Origin: a virus
Reading direction: 5' to 3' (one strand)
Virus record (IMG/VR): IMGVR_UViG_3300027771_000030
Span: 1 to 44,378 of that record
DNA: 44,378 nucleotides
The notes under the pieces were generated by a model that did no database searches, was not told where the DNA came from, and was given only the letters and a program-made list of their open reading frames with translations. The position numbers were made by a program, and so were the translations under genes. Positions 13,686 through 23,147 of this stretch are shown piece after piece (the stretch's first letter is position 1; each line of letters starts with the position of its first letter).

Positions 13686-13961
13686 ATGGATGTAGATGAA
13701 ATAAAATTAAGGATTATAAAAGCTGGTGAAAAAGCTGTTAATCAATTAATTAAAGTTGCAGAAGAACATATAATAAAATATGGAGAAGATGATGAACTTG
13801 CTGCAGACAAATTAAAAAATGCTGCTGCTACAAAAAAATTAGCCATATTTGATGCTTTTGAAATACTTACAAGAATAGAAGCAGAAAAAAATATGATAGA
13901 AGGAAATACTACAAACGAAAAAAAACCAACACAGGGATTTGCAGAACGAAGATCAAAATAG
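13686..13961 (+). CDS. Candidate small terminase subunit (91 aa)
   Basis: A helical, charged 91-residue protein (VNQLIKVAEEHIIKYG, ADKLKNAAATKKLAIFDAF) with a basic C-terminus (GFAERRSK). It lies directly before the large terminase and overlaps it by 23 bases. Length and place fit a small terminase that recognises DNA for packaging, but no helix-turn-helix is clear, so the call rests mainly on synteny. Confidence 0.45.
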   Translation: MDVDEIKLRIIKAGEKAVNQLIKVAEEHIIKYGEDDELAADKLKNAAATKKLAIFDAFEILTRIEAEKNMIEGNTTNEKKPTQGFAERRSK

Positions 13962-16185
13962 TTTAATAAAGGAATTAACTAATTTCTTACCTAAAACTGT
14001 TATAGTTAATAAAAACAAGGCTAAAGCTTGGGACTATGGTTATAATGAAAAATACGACTTTGTAGTTATTTCAAAAACTGGAGAAATTCAAGACATTATA
14101 GAAATAAGCGGAATAAGAATAGCACTTCCAAAGCCACCTAAAAAAATACATTCAAGAAGTAAAAAGAAATCTGAACAATATTGGGAGTCTTTTGAGTATC
14201 CGAAAAACTTACAAAAAATAAAATCTATATTCCAATGGCATGCAGCTCCTTCATCATTTAAGGACGAGTGGGTAGATTATATTGAACAAGAATTTGATAG
14301 AAGAGAAGAAGGTTTTTGGTTTATGAATAATGAGATACCTACTTATATTACGGGTTCTCACTATATGTATATTCAATGGACAAAGATAGATGTTGGTCTT
14401 CCAGATTATAGAGATGCAAATAAAGTTTTTTATTACCATTGGGAAGCTTGTAAGGCTGACAAAAGAAGTTTTGGGCAAGATTATTTAAAAATAAGACGTT
14501 CAGGATTTTCTTATATGGCTAGTGAAGAAGCTAGTAACATAGGGACAATAAGTAAAGATGCTAGAATTGGAATACTTTCTAAAACGGGTTCTGATGCTAA
14601 AAAAATGTTTACAGATAAAGTTGTTCCAATTGTAAATAATTACCCTTTCTTTTTTAAACCTGTGCAAGATGGTATGGATAAGCCTAAGACAGAACTAGCG
14701 TTTAGAGTTCCTGCATCTAAGATTACAAAAAAGAACATGTATCAGGAGGATGAAAATATTGTAGAAGGCTTAGATACTTCTATTGACTGGAGAAACACAG
14801 GAGACAACAGCTATGATGGAGAAAAATTAAAACTACTTATTCATGATGAATCAAAAAAATGGGAAAAACCTAATAACATACTAAACAATTGGAGGGTTAC
14901 AAAAACGTGTTTGCGTTTAGGTAGTAAAGTTATTGGAAAATGTATGATGGGTTCTACTGCTAATGCATTAGAAAAAGGTGGAGATAATGGTAAGAAATTA
15001 TATTTTGATTCTAAAGTTAATAACAGAAACCGTAATGGACAAACTAAGAGTGGTTTGTATAGTTTGTTTATTCCAATGGAATATAACATGGAAGGTTTTA
15101 TAGATAGATATGGAATGCCTGTATTTAAAACTCCAAAAAATCCAATAATGGGTATAGATGGAGAATACATAAAACAAGGCGCTGTTGATTATTGGGAGGC
15201 TGAAGTAGATAGCTTAAAGAATGACCCTGATGCATTAAATGAATTTTATAGGCAATTTCCTAGAACAGAATCACATGCTTTTAGAGATGAAAGCAAGCAG
15301 TCTTTATTTAATTTAACTAAAATATATCAACAAATAGATTACAATGATTCCTTAATAAAAGATAGATTTCTAACAAGAGGTTCTTTTTCTTGGAAAGATG
15401 GGATAAAAGATACTCAAGTTATATTTAGTCCTAATCAAAAAGGTAGATTTTTAATATCATGGACTCCAAATAAACAACTACAAAATAATTACAATACAAG
15501 AAACGGCTTAAAATTACCAGGTAATGAACACATTGGTGCGTTTGGTTGTGACAGTTATGATATATCAGGTACTGTAGGAGGTGGAGCATCTAATGGAGCA
15601 TTGCATGGACTAACAAAGTTTCACATGGATGAAGCTCCTGTTAATGAGTTTTTTTTAGAATATGTGGCTAGGCCTCAAACAGCAGAAATGTTTTTTGAAG
15701 ATGTGTTAATGGCTTGTGTTTTTTATGGAATGCCTATACTTATAGAAAATAACAAACCTAGATTGTTATATCATTTTAAGAATAGGGGTTATAGGAAATA
15801 TAGTATCAATAGACCTGACAAACCATATAATAAACTTTCTATAACAGAAAAAGAATTAGGGGGTATGCCTAATAGTTCTGAAGATATAAAACAAGCACAT
15901 GCAGCAGCAATAGAATCTTATATAGAAAAATATGTGGGATTTGATTTAGAAGAAAGTTATAGAGATCGTGATGTAATAGGTTCTATGTATTTTACTAGGA
16001 CTTTAGAAGATTGGGCTAGATTTAATATTAATAATAGAACAAAATTTGATGCTTCAATTAGTTCTGGATTAGCTATAATGGCTTGTCAAAAAACACTATA
16101 CCAACCTTTAAAAACAAAATCAAAAATAAAACTTAACTTTGCTAAGTATGATAATAAAGGAAGTTATAGCCAAATTTTAAGATAA
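13939..16185 (+). CDS. terL: Terminase large subunit (748 aa)
   Basis: The packaging motor: an ATPase that drives DNA into the prohead and a nuclease that cuts it. Seen: a degenerate Walker A around KIRRSGFSYMASEE (184-197), lacking the GKS/T; a Walker B LKLLIHDE (297-304) with D303 and catalytic E304; a coupling motif MMGST (336-340); and an RNase-H-fold nuclease motif GAFGCDSYDISGT (533-545) with D538 and D541. At 748 residues it is long for the family, with an extra N-terminal 160 residues, as in several Bacteroidetes phages. I kept ATG 13939 although it overlaps the previous gene, because the frame is continuous from there. Portal follows without a gap. Confidence 0.85.
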   Translation: MQNEDQNSLIKELTNFLPKTVIVNKNKAKAWDYGYNEKYDFVVISKTGEIQDIIEISGIRIALPKPPKKIHSRSKKKSEQYWESFEYPKNLQKIKSIFQWHAAPSSFKDEWVDYIEQEFDRREEGFWFMNNEIPTYITGSHYMYIQWTKIDVGLPDYRDANKVFYYHWEACKADKRSFGQDYLKIRRSGFSYMASEEASNIGTISKDARIGILSKTGSDAKKMFTDKVVPIVNNYPFFFKPVQDGMDKPKTELAFRVPASKITKKNMYQEDENIVEGLDTSIDWRNTGDNSYDGEKLKLLIHDESKKWEKPNNILNNWRVTKTCLRLGSKVIGKCMMGSTANALEKGGDNGKKLYFDSKVNNRNRNGQTKSGLYSLFIPMEYNMEGFIDRYGMPVFKTPKNPIMGIDGEYIKQGAVDYWEAEVDSLKNDPDALNEFYRQFPRTESHAFRDESKQSLFNLTKIYQQIDYNDSLIKDRFLTRGSFSWKDGIKDTQVIFSPNQKGRFLISWTPNKQLQNNYNTRNGLKLPGNEHIGAFGCDSYDISGTVGGGASNGALHGLTKFHMDEAPVNEFFLEYVARPQTAEMFFEDVLMACVFYGMPILIENNKPRLLYHFKNRGYRKYSINRPDKPYNKLSITEKELGGMPNSSEDIKQAHAAAIESYIEKYVGFDLEESYRDRDVIGSMYFTRTLEDWARFNINNRTKFDASISSGLAIMACQKTLYQPLKTKSKIKLNFAKYDNKGSYSQILR

Positions 16186-18621
16186 ATGAAGGACGTAAAA
16201 ATAAATATTAACTCTACAGGATTTCCAAGTCAATTTGTTTCTGATGCAGAAAAAGCATCACTTAATTTTGGATTACAAATAGGACAGGCTATTCAATATG
16301 AATGGTTTAGAAAAGATGGTGGACAAAGTAGATTTTATAATCAATGGGCTGATTTTCATAGATTAAGACTTTATGCTAGAGGAGAGCAATCTATACAAAA
16401 ATACAAGAACGAATTAGCTGTAGATGGAGATTTAAGTTACCTTAATTTAGACTGGACTCCAGTACCTATTATTCCAAAGTTTGTGGACATTGTAGTTAAC
16501 GGTATGGCCGACAGGATTTTTACTGTAAATGCTTATGCTCAAGATGGAATGTCTTTAGATAAAAGAAGCAAGTATCAAGTTAATCTTGAAAAAGATATGC
16601 TTGCTAAAGATATGATGAAGAAAGTTCAAAAAGAGTTTGATGTTAATACTTTTGCTATGTCTGAGGAAGAGATTCCAAATACTTCAGAAGAGTTAGCGCT
16701 TCACATGCAAATGAAATATAAGCCATCTATAGAAATAGCTGAAGAAGAAGCTGTTAATACTGTATTGGCTGAAAACAGATATAACGAAACTCAGAAAAGA
16801 TTATACTACGATCAAACTGTTTTAGGAATACAAGTATGTAAAAATACTTTTCAACCCGGAGCCGGAATAAAAGTAGAGTATGTTGACCCTGCTAGTGTAG
16901 TGTATAGCTATACTGAAGATCCTAATTTTCAAGATTGTTTTTATTGGGGTGAAATTAAAACCCTTCCAATTATTGAATTAATAAAAATTGATCCTAGCTT
17001 AACTAGGGTTGATATGGAAGAGATATCTAAATACAGTCAAAGTTGGTATGACTACAATAATACAGCTCAGTATTATAATAATAGTTTATTTAGCAAAGAC
17101 AGTGCAACTGTTTTGTTTTTTAATTATAAAACAACTAAAACATTTACCTACAAAAAGAAAGTAAATGCAGCAGGAGCAGAAAGAGTAATTGAAAAAGATG
17201 ATACTTTTAATCCTACAGAAGAAATGATGGAGGAAGGAAACTTTGAAAAAATTTCTAAAACCATTGATGTTTGGTATGAGGGAGTAATGGTTATGGGTAC
17301 TAGTATTTTACTTAAATGGGAAATGTCAGAAAACATGGCAAGACCACAATCCGCATCTCAAGAAGTATATCCAGAATTTGTAGCTTCTGCACCAAGAATG
17401 TATAAAGGAGCTTTAGAGTCTTTGGTAAGACGTATGATTACATTTGCTGATTTAATTCAGATTACACACTTAAAATTACAACAAGTAATATCTAGAGTTG
17501 TTCCAGATGGTGTATACATTGATGCTGATGGATTGAGTGAAGTAGATCTTGGAACAGGTCAGGCTTATAATCCTGAAGATGCATTAAGGATGTTTTTCCA
17601 AACAGGTTCTGTTATTGGTAGAAGTTATACTCAAGATGGAGATTACAACCAAGCAAAAATTCCTATTCAACAACTTAATAGTAATTCAGGTCAAGCAAAA
17701 ATTCAAAGTCTTATAGGTAGTTATAATCATTATATGTCAATGCTTAGAGATGTAACTGGATTAAACGAAGCAAGAGATGGGTCTACTCCAGATTCTTATG
17801 CGTTAGTTGGATTACAAAAACTAGCTGCTTTAAGTAGTAACACTGCAACAAGACATATATTAGATGCAAGTTTACAAATGTCACAAAGATTGTGTACAGC
17901 ATTATCTAGTAGAATTGCAGATATGCTTCAATATTCTCAATTTAAAGAAGAGTTTGTAAATCAAATAGGTAAGTTTAATGTAGGTCTAATAGAAGAAATT
18001 AAAGATTTATATTTAAGTGATTTTGGAATATTTATAGAAATAATTCCAGATGAAGAAGAAAGAAAATTACTAGAGCAAAATATTCAAATGGCTCTTCAAA
18101 GAGATTCTATAAACTTAGAAGATGCAATTGATATTAGAGAAATAAGAAATATTAAATTGGCCAATCAAGTTTTAAAATTAAAACGTAAAGCTAAACAAGA
18201 TTTAGAACAGCAACAGAAATCAGCAGCAGCTCAACAACAAGCTCAAATAAATCAGCAATCACAGCAGATGGCAGCTCAATCAAAAATGCAGCAATTCCAA
18301 ATGGAAAACCAAGCAGCTATACAATTAGAGCAAGCAAAAGCAGAATTTTCTGTTAAAAAAATGCAAGGTGAAGCCGCTATAAAAGCTGAGTTAATGAATT
18401 TAGAATTTAACCTCAACATGAAACTAAAAGGAGTTGAAGTTGAAGGATTAAAAAGCAGAGAAATTCAAAGAGAGAGTGCTAAATCTAATAGAATATCTCA
18501 AGCAAATACAGAACAGTCTAAATTAATAGAGCAAAGGAAAAACAATTTACCTCCAGTCAGCTTTGAATCATCAGAAGATAGCTTAGATGGTTTTGATTTA
18601 GCTGAATTTGAACCTAGGTGA
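16186..18621 (+). CDS. Portal protein (811 aa)
   Basis: The dodecameric ring at the capsid vertex through which DNA enters and leaves. Seen: WADFHRLRLYARGEQSI near the N-terminus, PVPIIPKFVDIVVNGMADRIF (a stem/wing signature), EYVDPASVVYSYTEDPNF, a long helical part with DVTGLNEARDGSTPDSYA, and a C-terminal Gln/Ala-rich coiled coil (about 660-790). The length of about 800 residues and the ring-interior motifs fit podovirus portals of Bacteroidetes phages. The coiled coil may reach into the head as a barrel. It begins directly after the terminase stop. Confidence 0.8.
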   Translation: MKDVKININSTGFPSQFVSDAEKASLNFGLQIGQAIQYEWFRKDGGQSRFYNQWADFHRLRLYARGEQSIQKYKNELAVDGDLSYLNLDWTPVPIIPKFVDIVVNGMADRIFTVNAYAQDGMSLDKRSKYQVNLEKDMLAKDMMKKVQKEFDVNTFAMSEEEIPNTSEELALHMQMKYKPSIEIAEEEAVNTVLAENRYNETQKRLYYDQTVLGIQVCKNTFQPGAGIKVEYVDPASVVYSYTEDPNFQDCFYWGEIKTLPIIELIKIDPSLTRVDMEEISKYSQSWYDYNNTAQYYNNSLFSKDSATVLFFNYKTTKTFTYKKKVNAAGAERVIEKDDTFNPTEEMMEEGNFEKISKTIDVWYEGVMVMGTSILLKWEMSENMARPQSASQEVYPEFVASAPRMYKGALESLVRRMITFADLIQITHLKLQQVISRVVPDGVYIDADGLSEVDLGTGQAYNPEDALRMFFQTGSVIGRSYTQDGDYNQAKIPIQQLNSNSGQAKIQSLIGSYNHYMSMLRDVTGLNEARDGSTPDSYALVGLQKLAALSSNTATRHILDASLQMSQRLCTALSSRIADMLQYSQFKEEFVNQIGKFNVGLIEEIKDLYLSDFGIFIEIIPDEEERKLLEQNIQMALQRDSINLEDAIDIREIRNIKLANQVLKLKRKAKQDLEQQQKSAAAQQQAQINQQSQQMAAQSKMQQFQMENQAAIQLEQAKAEFSVKKMQGEAAIKAELMNLEFNLNMKLKGVEVEGLKSREIQRESAKSNRISQANTEQSKLIEQRKNNLPPVSFESSEDSLDGFDLAEFEPR

Positions 18622-18652
18622 TTTTATTAAAATTAAATTTAAATTATATATA

Positions 18653-18660
18653 TAACTTTG
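18653..18660 (+). promoter_or_regulatory. -7 promoter element before the scaffold/capsid genes
   Basis: TAACTTTG matches TAnnTTTG, 16 bases before the ATG at 18677. A separate promoter here would allow high expression of scaffold and capsid protein. Confidence 0.6.
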
Positions 18661-18676
18661 TAAAAAATTAAATCAA

Positions 18677-19771
18677 ATGGAAATTAAAGTATCTGAAGTA
18701 AACCCTTTAGAACAAAAGTCAGTTCAAGAGGTAGAAAAAAATCTTTTAGACAAACATGAAAAAGAATTAAACTCTAATGAAGAGATTGAATCTGAAAACT
18801 TGTCAGAGGTAAAAGAAGAAGAAAAAGAAGAAGTTTCTCCAACTATAAAGGATGAAGACGTTCTTTCATATATTAATAATAGATATAATAAAGACATATC
18901 TTCAGTAGATGATTTATTTTCTCAAAAAGAAATAAATGAAGAACTACCAGAGGATGTTTCTAAATATTTAAATTTTAAAAAAGAAACTGGTCGGGGTTTT
19001 AATGATTTTGTAAAAGCCAATAGGGATTACGATGATTTAAACGAAGACCAAGTGTTAGCAGAATATTATTCTTTAACAGAAACTGATTTAGATAATGATG
19101 ATATTCATTACCTAATTGAAGATAAGTTTTCATACGATGAAGACTTAGATGATGAAAAAGAAGTTAAAAAGAAAAATATAGCTAAAAAAAGAGAACTTTC
19201 TAAAGCTAAAAAGTATCTTAATGATTTTAAAGAAAAATACAGCGTTCCTCTTGAGTCAAGTGGGAAAGCTATTTCTGAAGAAAACAAAAAGGAACTTGAA
19301 GCTTACCAAAGTTATATTCAAGAATCTAAAACAGTTCAAGAAGCTAATCTTAAAAAGAATGAGTATTTTGAAAAAAGAACAAGTGAAGTTTTTAACTCTG
19401 AATTCAAAGGTTTTGAGTTCGAAATAGGAGATAAAAAAATAGGTTATTCTTATGGAGATGCACAGGAAATGAAAGCGAAACAAATGGATCTGAATAATTT
19501 CATAGGTAAATACCTAGGAGATGACGGATTGATTAAAGACGCAAAAGGTTGGCATAAAGCAATTAGTGCTGCAATGGATCCTGACCGCTTTGCAAAGTAT
19601 TTTTATGAGCAAGGTAAAGCCGATAGTGTAGGAGATATTTCTAAACAAAGTAAAAACATCAATATGAAGATGAGAGGTACTCCACAAGCAATAGGTGAAA
19701 CAGGATTTAAAGCAAGACAAATTAATGACGCATCTGGAAAAGGTTTAAGAATAAGAAGTAAAAATAAATAA
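18677..19771 (+). CDS. Acidic coiled-coil protein, probable capsid scaffold (364 aa)
   Basis: The first half is very Glu/Asp-rich and low-complexity (VKEEEKEEVSPTIKDED, DLDDEKEVKKK), and the second half is helical and ends in basic GKGLRIRSKNK. This distribution, the location just before the major capsid gene and the lack of a fold signature are typical of scaffolding proteins, which shape the prohead and bind capsid through a basic C-terminus. No protease motif is visible. Confidence 0.65.
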   Translation: MEIKVSEVNPLEQKSVQEVEKNLLDKHEKELNSNEEIESENLSEVKEEEKEEVSPTIKDEDVLSYINNRYNKDISSVDDLFSQKEINEELPEDVSKYLNFKKETGRGFNDFVKANRDYDDLNEDQVLAEYYSLTETDLDNDDIHYLIEDKFSYDEDLDDEKEVKKKNIAKKRELSKAKKYLNDFKEKYSVPLESSGKAISEENKKELEAYQSYIQESKTVQEANLKKNEYFEKRTSEVFNSEFKGFEFEIGDKKIGYSYGDAQEMKAKQMDLNNFIGKYLGDDGLIKDAKGWHKAISAAMDPDRFAKYFYEQGKADSVGDISKQSKNINMKMRGTPQAIGETGFKARQINDASGKGLRIRSKNK

Positions 19772-19796
19772 ATAACAATTTTAAAAATTAAAAAAA

Positions 19797-21224
19797 ATGG
19801 CAGGATCAGTACAGAATGTTCCAGGGTTTGACTTACAGCCAAGCTCAGAACAAGTCTTATTACAGACAAATTACATTACTAACTTTGATTTCTTGAATCA
19901 GTATCTTCCAGATACTTACGAAAAAGAATTTGAACGTTATGGAAACAGAACAGTAGCATCATTCTTAAGAATGGTAGGCGCTGAAATGCCTTCTAACTCA
20001 GACCTTATTAAATGGGCAGAGCAAGGAAGACTACACACGAAGTATACAAATGTAACTTCAGCAGCAGCAGTAGAAGCTAATACAGCAACGTTGACAATTG
20101 GAGATGCCTTAGTACCAGGTTCTGGTTCTATAGCTATTCGTGTTGGACAAACAATTATGTTGTCTGACAGTACTGCTAACTCAACTAATAGTAACAAGGC
20201 AATTGTAACAGCAGTAGATACTGCAGCAGGAACAGTTGATGTAGCTTATTATGAAGCAGCAGGACAAACAATGGCAGCAGCAGTTGTATGTTCATTGTTT
20301 ATTTATGGTTCAGAATTTCAAAAAGGTTCTATCGGAATGCAAGGTCAACTTGAAGCTGATGATTCTATATTTGAAAACTCTCCAATTATCATTAAAGACC
20401 GTTACGCAGTATCTGGTTCTGATATGGCTCAAATTGGATGGATTGAAGTAACTACAGAAAACGGTGCAACTGGATTCTTATGGTACATGAAATCAGAACA
20501 TGAAACTCGTTTACGTTTCGAGGACTACCTTGAAACATCAATGGTTGAAGCCGTACCAGCAGAAGCAGGTGGTGGAGCAGCAGCAATTGTAGAAGGAGTT
20601 GCATCTGGAGTAGGTAACAAAGGTTCAGAAGGTATGTTCTATGTTATTGAAAATAGAGGTAATGTTTGGGCAGGTGGAAATCCTAACGCATTAGCAGATT
20701 TTGATGCAATTATTTCTCGTCTAGATAAGCAAGGTTCTATTGAAGAAAATGTTATTTTCTTAAACAGAGACTTTGGATTTGACATTGACGATATGTTAGC
20801 ATCACAAAACTCTTATGGAGGAGGTGGTACATCTTATGGTCTTTTTGACAATGACGAAGAGATGGCTTTAAATCTAGGATTTACAGGATTCCGTAGAGGT
20901 TATGATTTCTACAAAACAGACTGGAAATACCTAAACGACCCAACAATGCGTGGAGATATCGTAGGTGGAGCTGTTAATGGTGTTTTAGTACCAGCAGGTT
21001 CAACTACTGTATATGACCAAGTATTAGGAAAGAATGCAAAGCGTCCTTTCTTACATGTTCGTTACAGAGCTTCAGAAACTGAAGACAGACGTTATAAGAC
21101 TTGGATTACAGGTTCTGCAGGTGGAGCAGCTACTTCTAGCTTAGATGCTATGGAAGTAAACTTCTTATCTGAAAGAGCTTTATGTACTTTAGGTGCTAAT
21201 AACTTCTTTATTTTCACAAACTAG
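19797..21224 (+). CDS. Major capsid protein (475 aa)
   Basis: A capsid subunit, HK97-type by context and length. The N-terminus has NYITNFDFLNQYLPDTYEK and GNRTVASFLRMVGAEM; residues 90-175 are an Ala/Thr-rich beta insertion (VEANTATLTIGD, VDVAYYEAAGQT); then GSIGMQGQLEADDSIF, KDRYAVSGSDMAQIGW, and a C-terminal SLDAMEVNFLSERALCTLGANNFFIF. The coding region is less AT-rich at third positions and uses a narrower set of codons than its neighbours, as expected for a highly expressed gene. It is followed by a strong terminator. Confidence 0.8.
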   Translation: MAGSVQNVPGFDLQPSSEQVLLQTNYITNFDFLNQYLPDTYEKEFERYGNRTVASFLRMVGAEMPSNSDLIKWAEQGRLHTKYTNVTSAAAVEANTATLTIGDALVPGSGSIAIRVGQTIMLSDSTANSTNSNKAIVTAVDTAAGTVDVAYYEAAGQTMAAAVVCSLFIYGSEFQKGSIGMQGQLEADDSIFENSPIIIKDRYAVSGSDMAQIGWIEVTTENGATGFLWYMKSEHETRLRFEDYLETSMVEAVPAEAGGGAAAIVEGVASGVGNKGSEGMFYVIENRGNVWAGGNPNALADFDAIISRLDKQGSIEENVIFLNRDFGFDIDDMLASQNSYGGGGTSYGLFDNDEEMALNLGFTGFRRGYDFYKTDWKYLNDPTMRGDIVGGAVNGVLVPAGSTTVYDQVLGKNAKRPFLHVRYRASETEDRRYKTWITGSAGGAATSSLDAMEVNFLSERALCTLGANNFFIFTN

Positions 21225-21236
21225 AAGTAAATTATT

Positions 21237-21271
21237 AAAAGGGAGTGAAATTAAGTAGCTCCCTTTTTTTT
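21237..21271 (+). terminator. Intrinsic terminator after the capsid gene
   Basis: AAAAGGGAG (21237-21245) pairs with CTCCCTTTT (21259-21267) around a 13-base loop and runs into T at 21264-21271. Confidence 0.85.
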
Positions 21272-21300
21272 ATTATAAATTAAATTTAAATTCAATAAAA

Positions 21301-22050
21301 ATGGCAGTAAAAAAGAAACAAGTATTTGTAGATAAAATTTACAAATTAACACAAGACAAAGCACCTTTAAGCTATACTATTCCTTCAAGAAATTCAAAAA
21401 GAAAATCATTATTATGGTTTGATGAAGAAACTGGAGAAAATAAAGCATTGCGTTATGCAAAAAATACAAAAAGTGTTTTTGAAGATGAGCAGGATAAAAA
21501 TGTTATTTTAGAGCCTATCGTCTTTGAAGATGGTATGTTGTTTGTTCCAAAACAAAATCAGATATTACAAAAATTCTTATCTTATCATCCATCAAACGGA
21601 AATATGTTTGAAGAAGTTGATAAAGAAAAAGATGCAAGTGTAGATGTAGAGTCTTTAGATTTGGCACTAGAGTCTCAATTAATAGCAAAAGAACTAAGTA
21701 TTGAAATGCTTGAAACTATTGCTAGAGTTGTAATAGGTTTAAGGATTGAAAATTTAACCTCTTCAGAATTAAAAAGAGATGTTAGGATGTTTGCAAAAAG
21801 ATACCCTAATGACTTTATGGAGGCTATGAATGATCCTTTATTAAAGCTTCAAAACAAATGTGCTAATTATTTTAGTGAAAATCTTTTAACACTTAAAAAC
21901 AAAAAAGATGTTTATTACAATTTAAAAGGTAATAAAAATAAATTACTAACCGTTCCTTATGGAGAAGATCCATTATTTATAGTGGCGTCATTTTTACAGA
22001 GTGATGAAGGGTTAGAAGTTTTAAAGATATTAGAATCTAAAATGAAATAA
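21301..22050 (+). CDS. Conserved unknown head-region protein (249 aa)
   Basis: It begins MAVKKKQVFVDKIYKLTQD and contains LSYTIPSRNSKRKSLLWFD and VILEPIVFEDGMLFVPKQNQ, a pattern I recall in unassigned structural-region proteins of aquatic phages, followed by a helical half with ENLTSSELKRDVRMFAKRYP. No catalytic or membrane features are seen. It stands between two terminators, so it forms its own transcription unit, with only a poor promoter-like TAAATTTA before it. A DNA- or head-associated role is possible. Function unknown. Confidence 0.65.
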   Translation: MAVKKKQVFVDKIYKLTQDKAPLSYTIPSRNSKRKSLLWFDEETGENKALRYAKNTKSVFEDEQDKNVILEPIVFEDGMLFVPKQNQILQKFLSYHPSNGNMFEEVDKEKDASVDVESLDLALESQLIAKELSIEMLETIARVVIGLRIENLTSSELKRDVRMFAKRYPNDFMEAMNDPLLKLQNKCANYFSENLLTLKNKKDVYYNLKGNKNKLLTVPYGEDPLFIVASFLQSDEGLEVLKILESKMK

Positions 22051-22071
22051 TATCTTACAATAATTATATAT

Positions 22072-22104
22072 AAAGAGGCTTCAAAATATGAAGCCTCTTT
22101 TTTT
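22072..22104 (+). terminator. Intrinsic terminator
   Basis: AAAGAGGCTTC (22072-22082) pairs perfectly with GAAGCCTCTTT (22090-22100) around a seven-base loop, followed by TTTT. The next promoter element begins two bases later. Confidence 0.9.
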
Positions 22105-22105
22105 G

Positions 22106-22113
22106 TATCTTTG
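22106..22113 (+). promoter_or_regulatory. -7 promoter element of the connector/tail genes
   Basis: TATCTTTG lies 17 bases before the ATG at 22131 and immediately after the preceding terminator tail. Confidence 0.7.
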
Positions 22114-22130
22114 TGAAAACGATTTTATAA

Positions 22131-23144
22131 ATGGCCTCGATAATAAACACAGTAAGAGCTACTGTTCTTTCAATTGCTAATAAGAACAATTACGGGTATA
22201 TAACTCCAAATGATTTTAATTTGTATGCAAAGCAAGCTCAATTAGATATATTTGAAGATTACTTTTATCAGTACAATAGTTGGATTGTAAAGCAAAATGC
22301 AAGAGTGTCTGGAAGTAATTATGCTAATATTGTAAAATCATTAGTTGAAGTTATAGATAGCTTTTCATCTACTAAAGGATTAATAAACACAGGAATCAAT
22401 TTATTTGATTTGCCTGATGATTACTATTTGATAGATAAAGTAAACTACTATCCAAATATTACTACTACAGGAACTATTACTTTTCCTTCAATTGGAACAA
22501 CTTTAATTGATTCGGCTGCAAATTTTTTAGGATTAGTAAGTGGTTCAATTCCTGTAAAACCAGGTATGTTAATAACAAACACAAGCGCAGGAGGATTATA
22601 TTCAGGAGCAAGTGCATTTGTCGTTAGTGTAGATAGCAATACTCAGTTAACAATATCAAGTAATGATTTTCTTACTGGAAGTTTTGGAGATACTTCTTAT
22701 ACTATATTAAGTACAAAAGGTATTACAGAAGTAGAAAGAGTTTCTCAGAATAAAATATTTTATTTAAATTCTACGCCACTTACATCACCAGGTCTTTTAT
22801 TTCCTGCGTATGTATTGGGTGGGGCTAATAATATAAACACGGGTAATACTATTACTGTTTATCCTGAATCTATTGTTAATGCAGGTACAGTTGTTTCTCA
22901 ATATATTAGATACCCTAAAGATCCTAATTGGACATATGCTACATTGGCAGCAGGGGAGCCTCTGTTTGATGAGTCAGCAGCTGATTATCAAGACTTTGAA
23001 TTACCTTTATCAGATCAAGTTAATATTATAAATAAAATATTACAATATGCAGGTATGTCTATAAGAGAAGTAACATTAACTCAATTTGGTCAAGCACAGC
23101 AGAATATGGATGATAGTCAAGAATCACCTAGTTTAACATCATAA
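22131..23144 (+). CDS. Head-tail connector region protein (337 aa)
   Basis: The N-terminal half is helical, with VRATVLSIANKNNYGYITPNDFN and YAKQAQLDIFEDYFYQYN; the middle (about 100-200) is a beta-rich insert with Thr/Ser/Gly strands; and the C-terminus returns to QVNIINKILQYAGMSIREVTLTQFG. Proteins of this arrangement lie between capsid and tail nozzle in Bacteroidetes podoviruses. An adaptor or ring-protein role is inferred from position. The next gene starts after three bases. Confidence 0.6.
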   Translation: MASIINTVRATVLSIANKNNYGYITPNDFNLYAKQAQLDIFEDYFYQYNSWIVKQNARVSGSNYANIVKSLVEVIDSFSSTKGLINTGINLFDLPDDYYLIDKVNYYPNITTTGTITFPSIGTTLIDSAANFLGLVSGSIPVKPGMLITNTSAGGLYSGASAFVVSVDSNTQLTISSNDFLTGSFGDTSYTILSTKGITEVERVSQNKIFYLNSTPLTSPGLLFPAYVLGGANNINTGNTITVYPESIVNAGTVVSQYIRYPKDPNWTYATLAAGEPLFDESAADYQDFELPLSDQVNIINKILQYAGMSIREVTLTQFGQAQQNMDDSQESPSLTS

Positions 23145-23147
23145 GAT

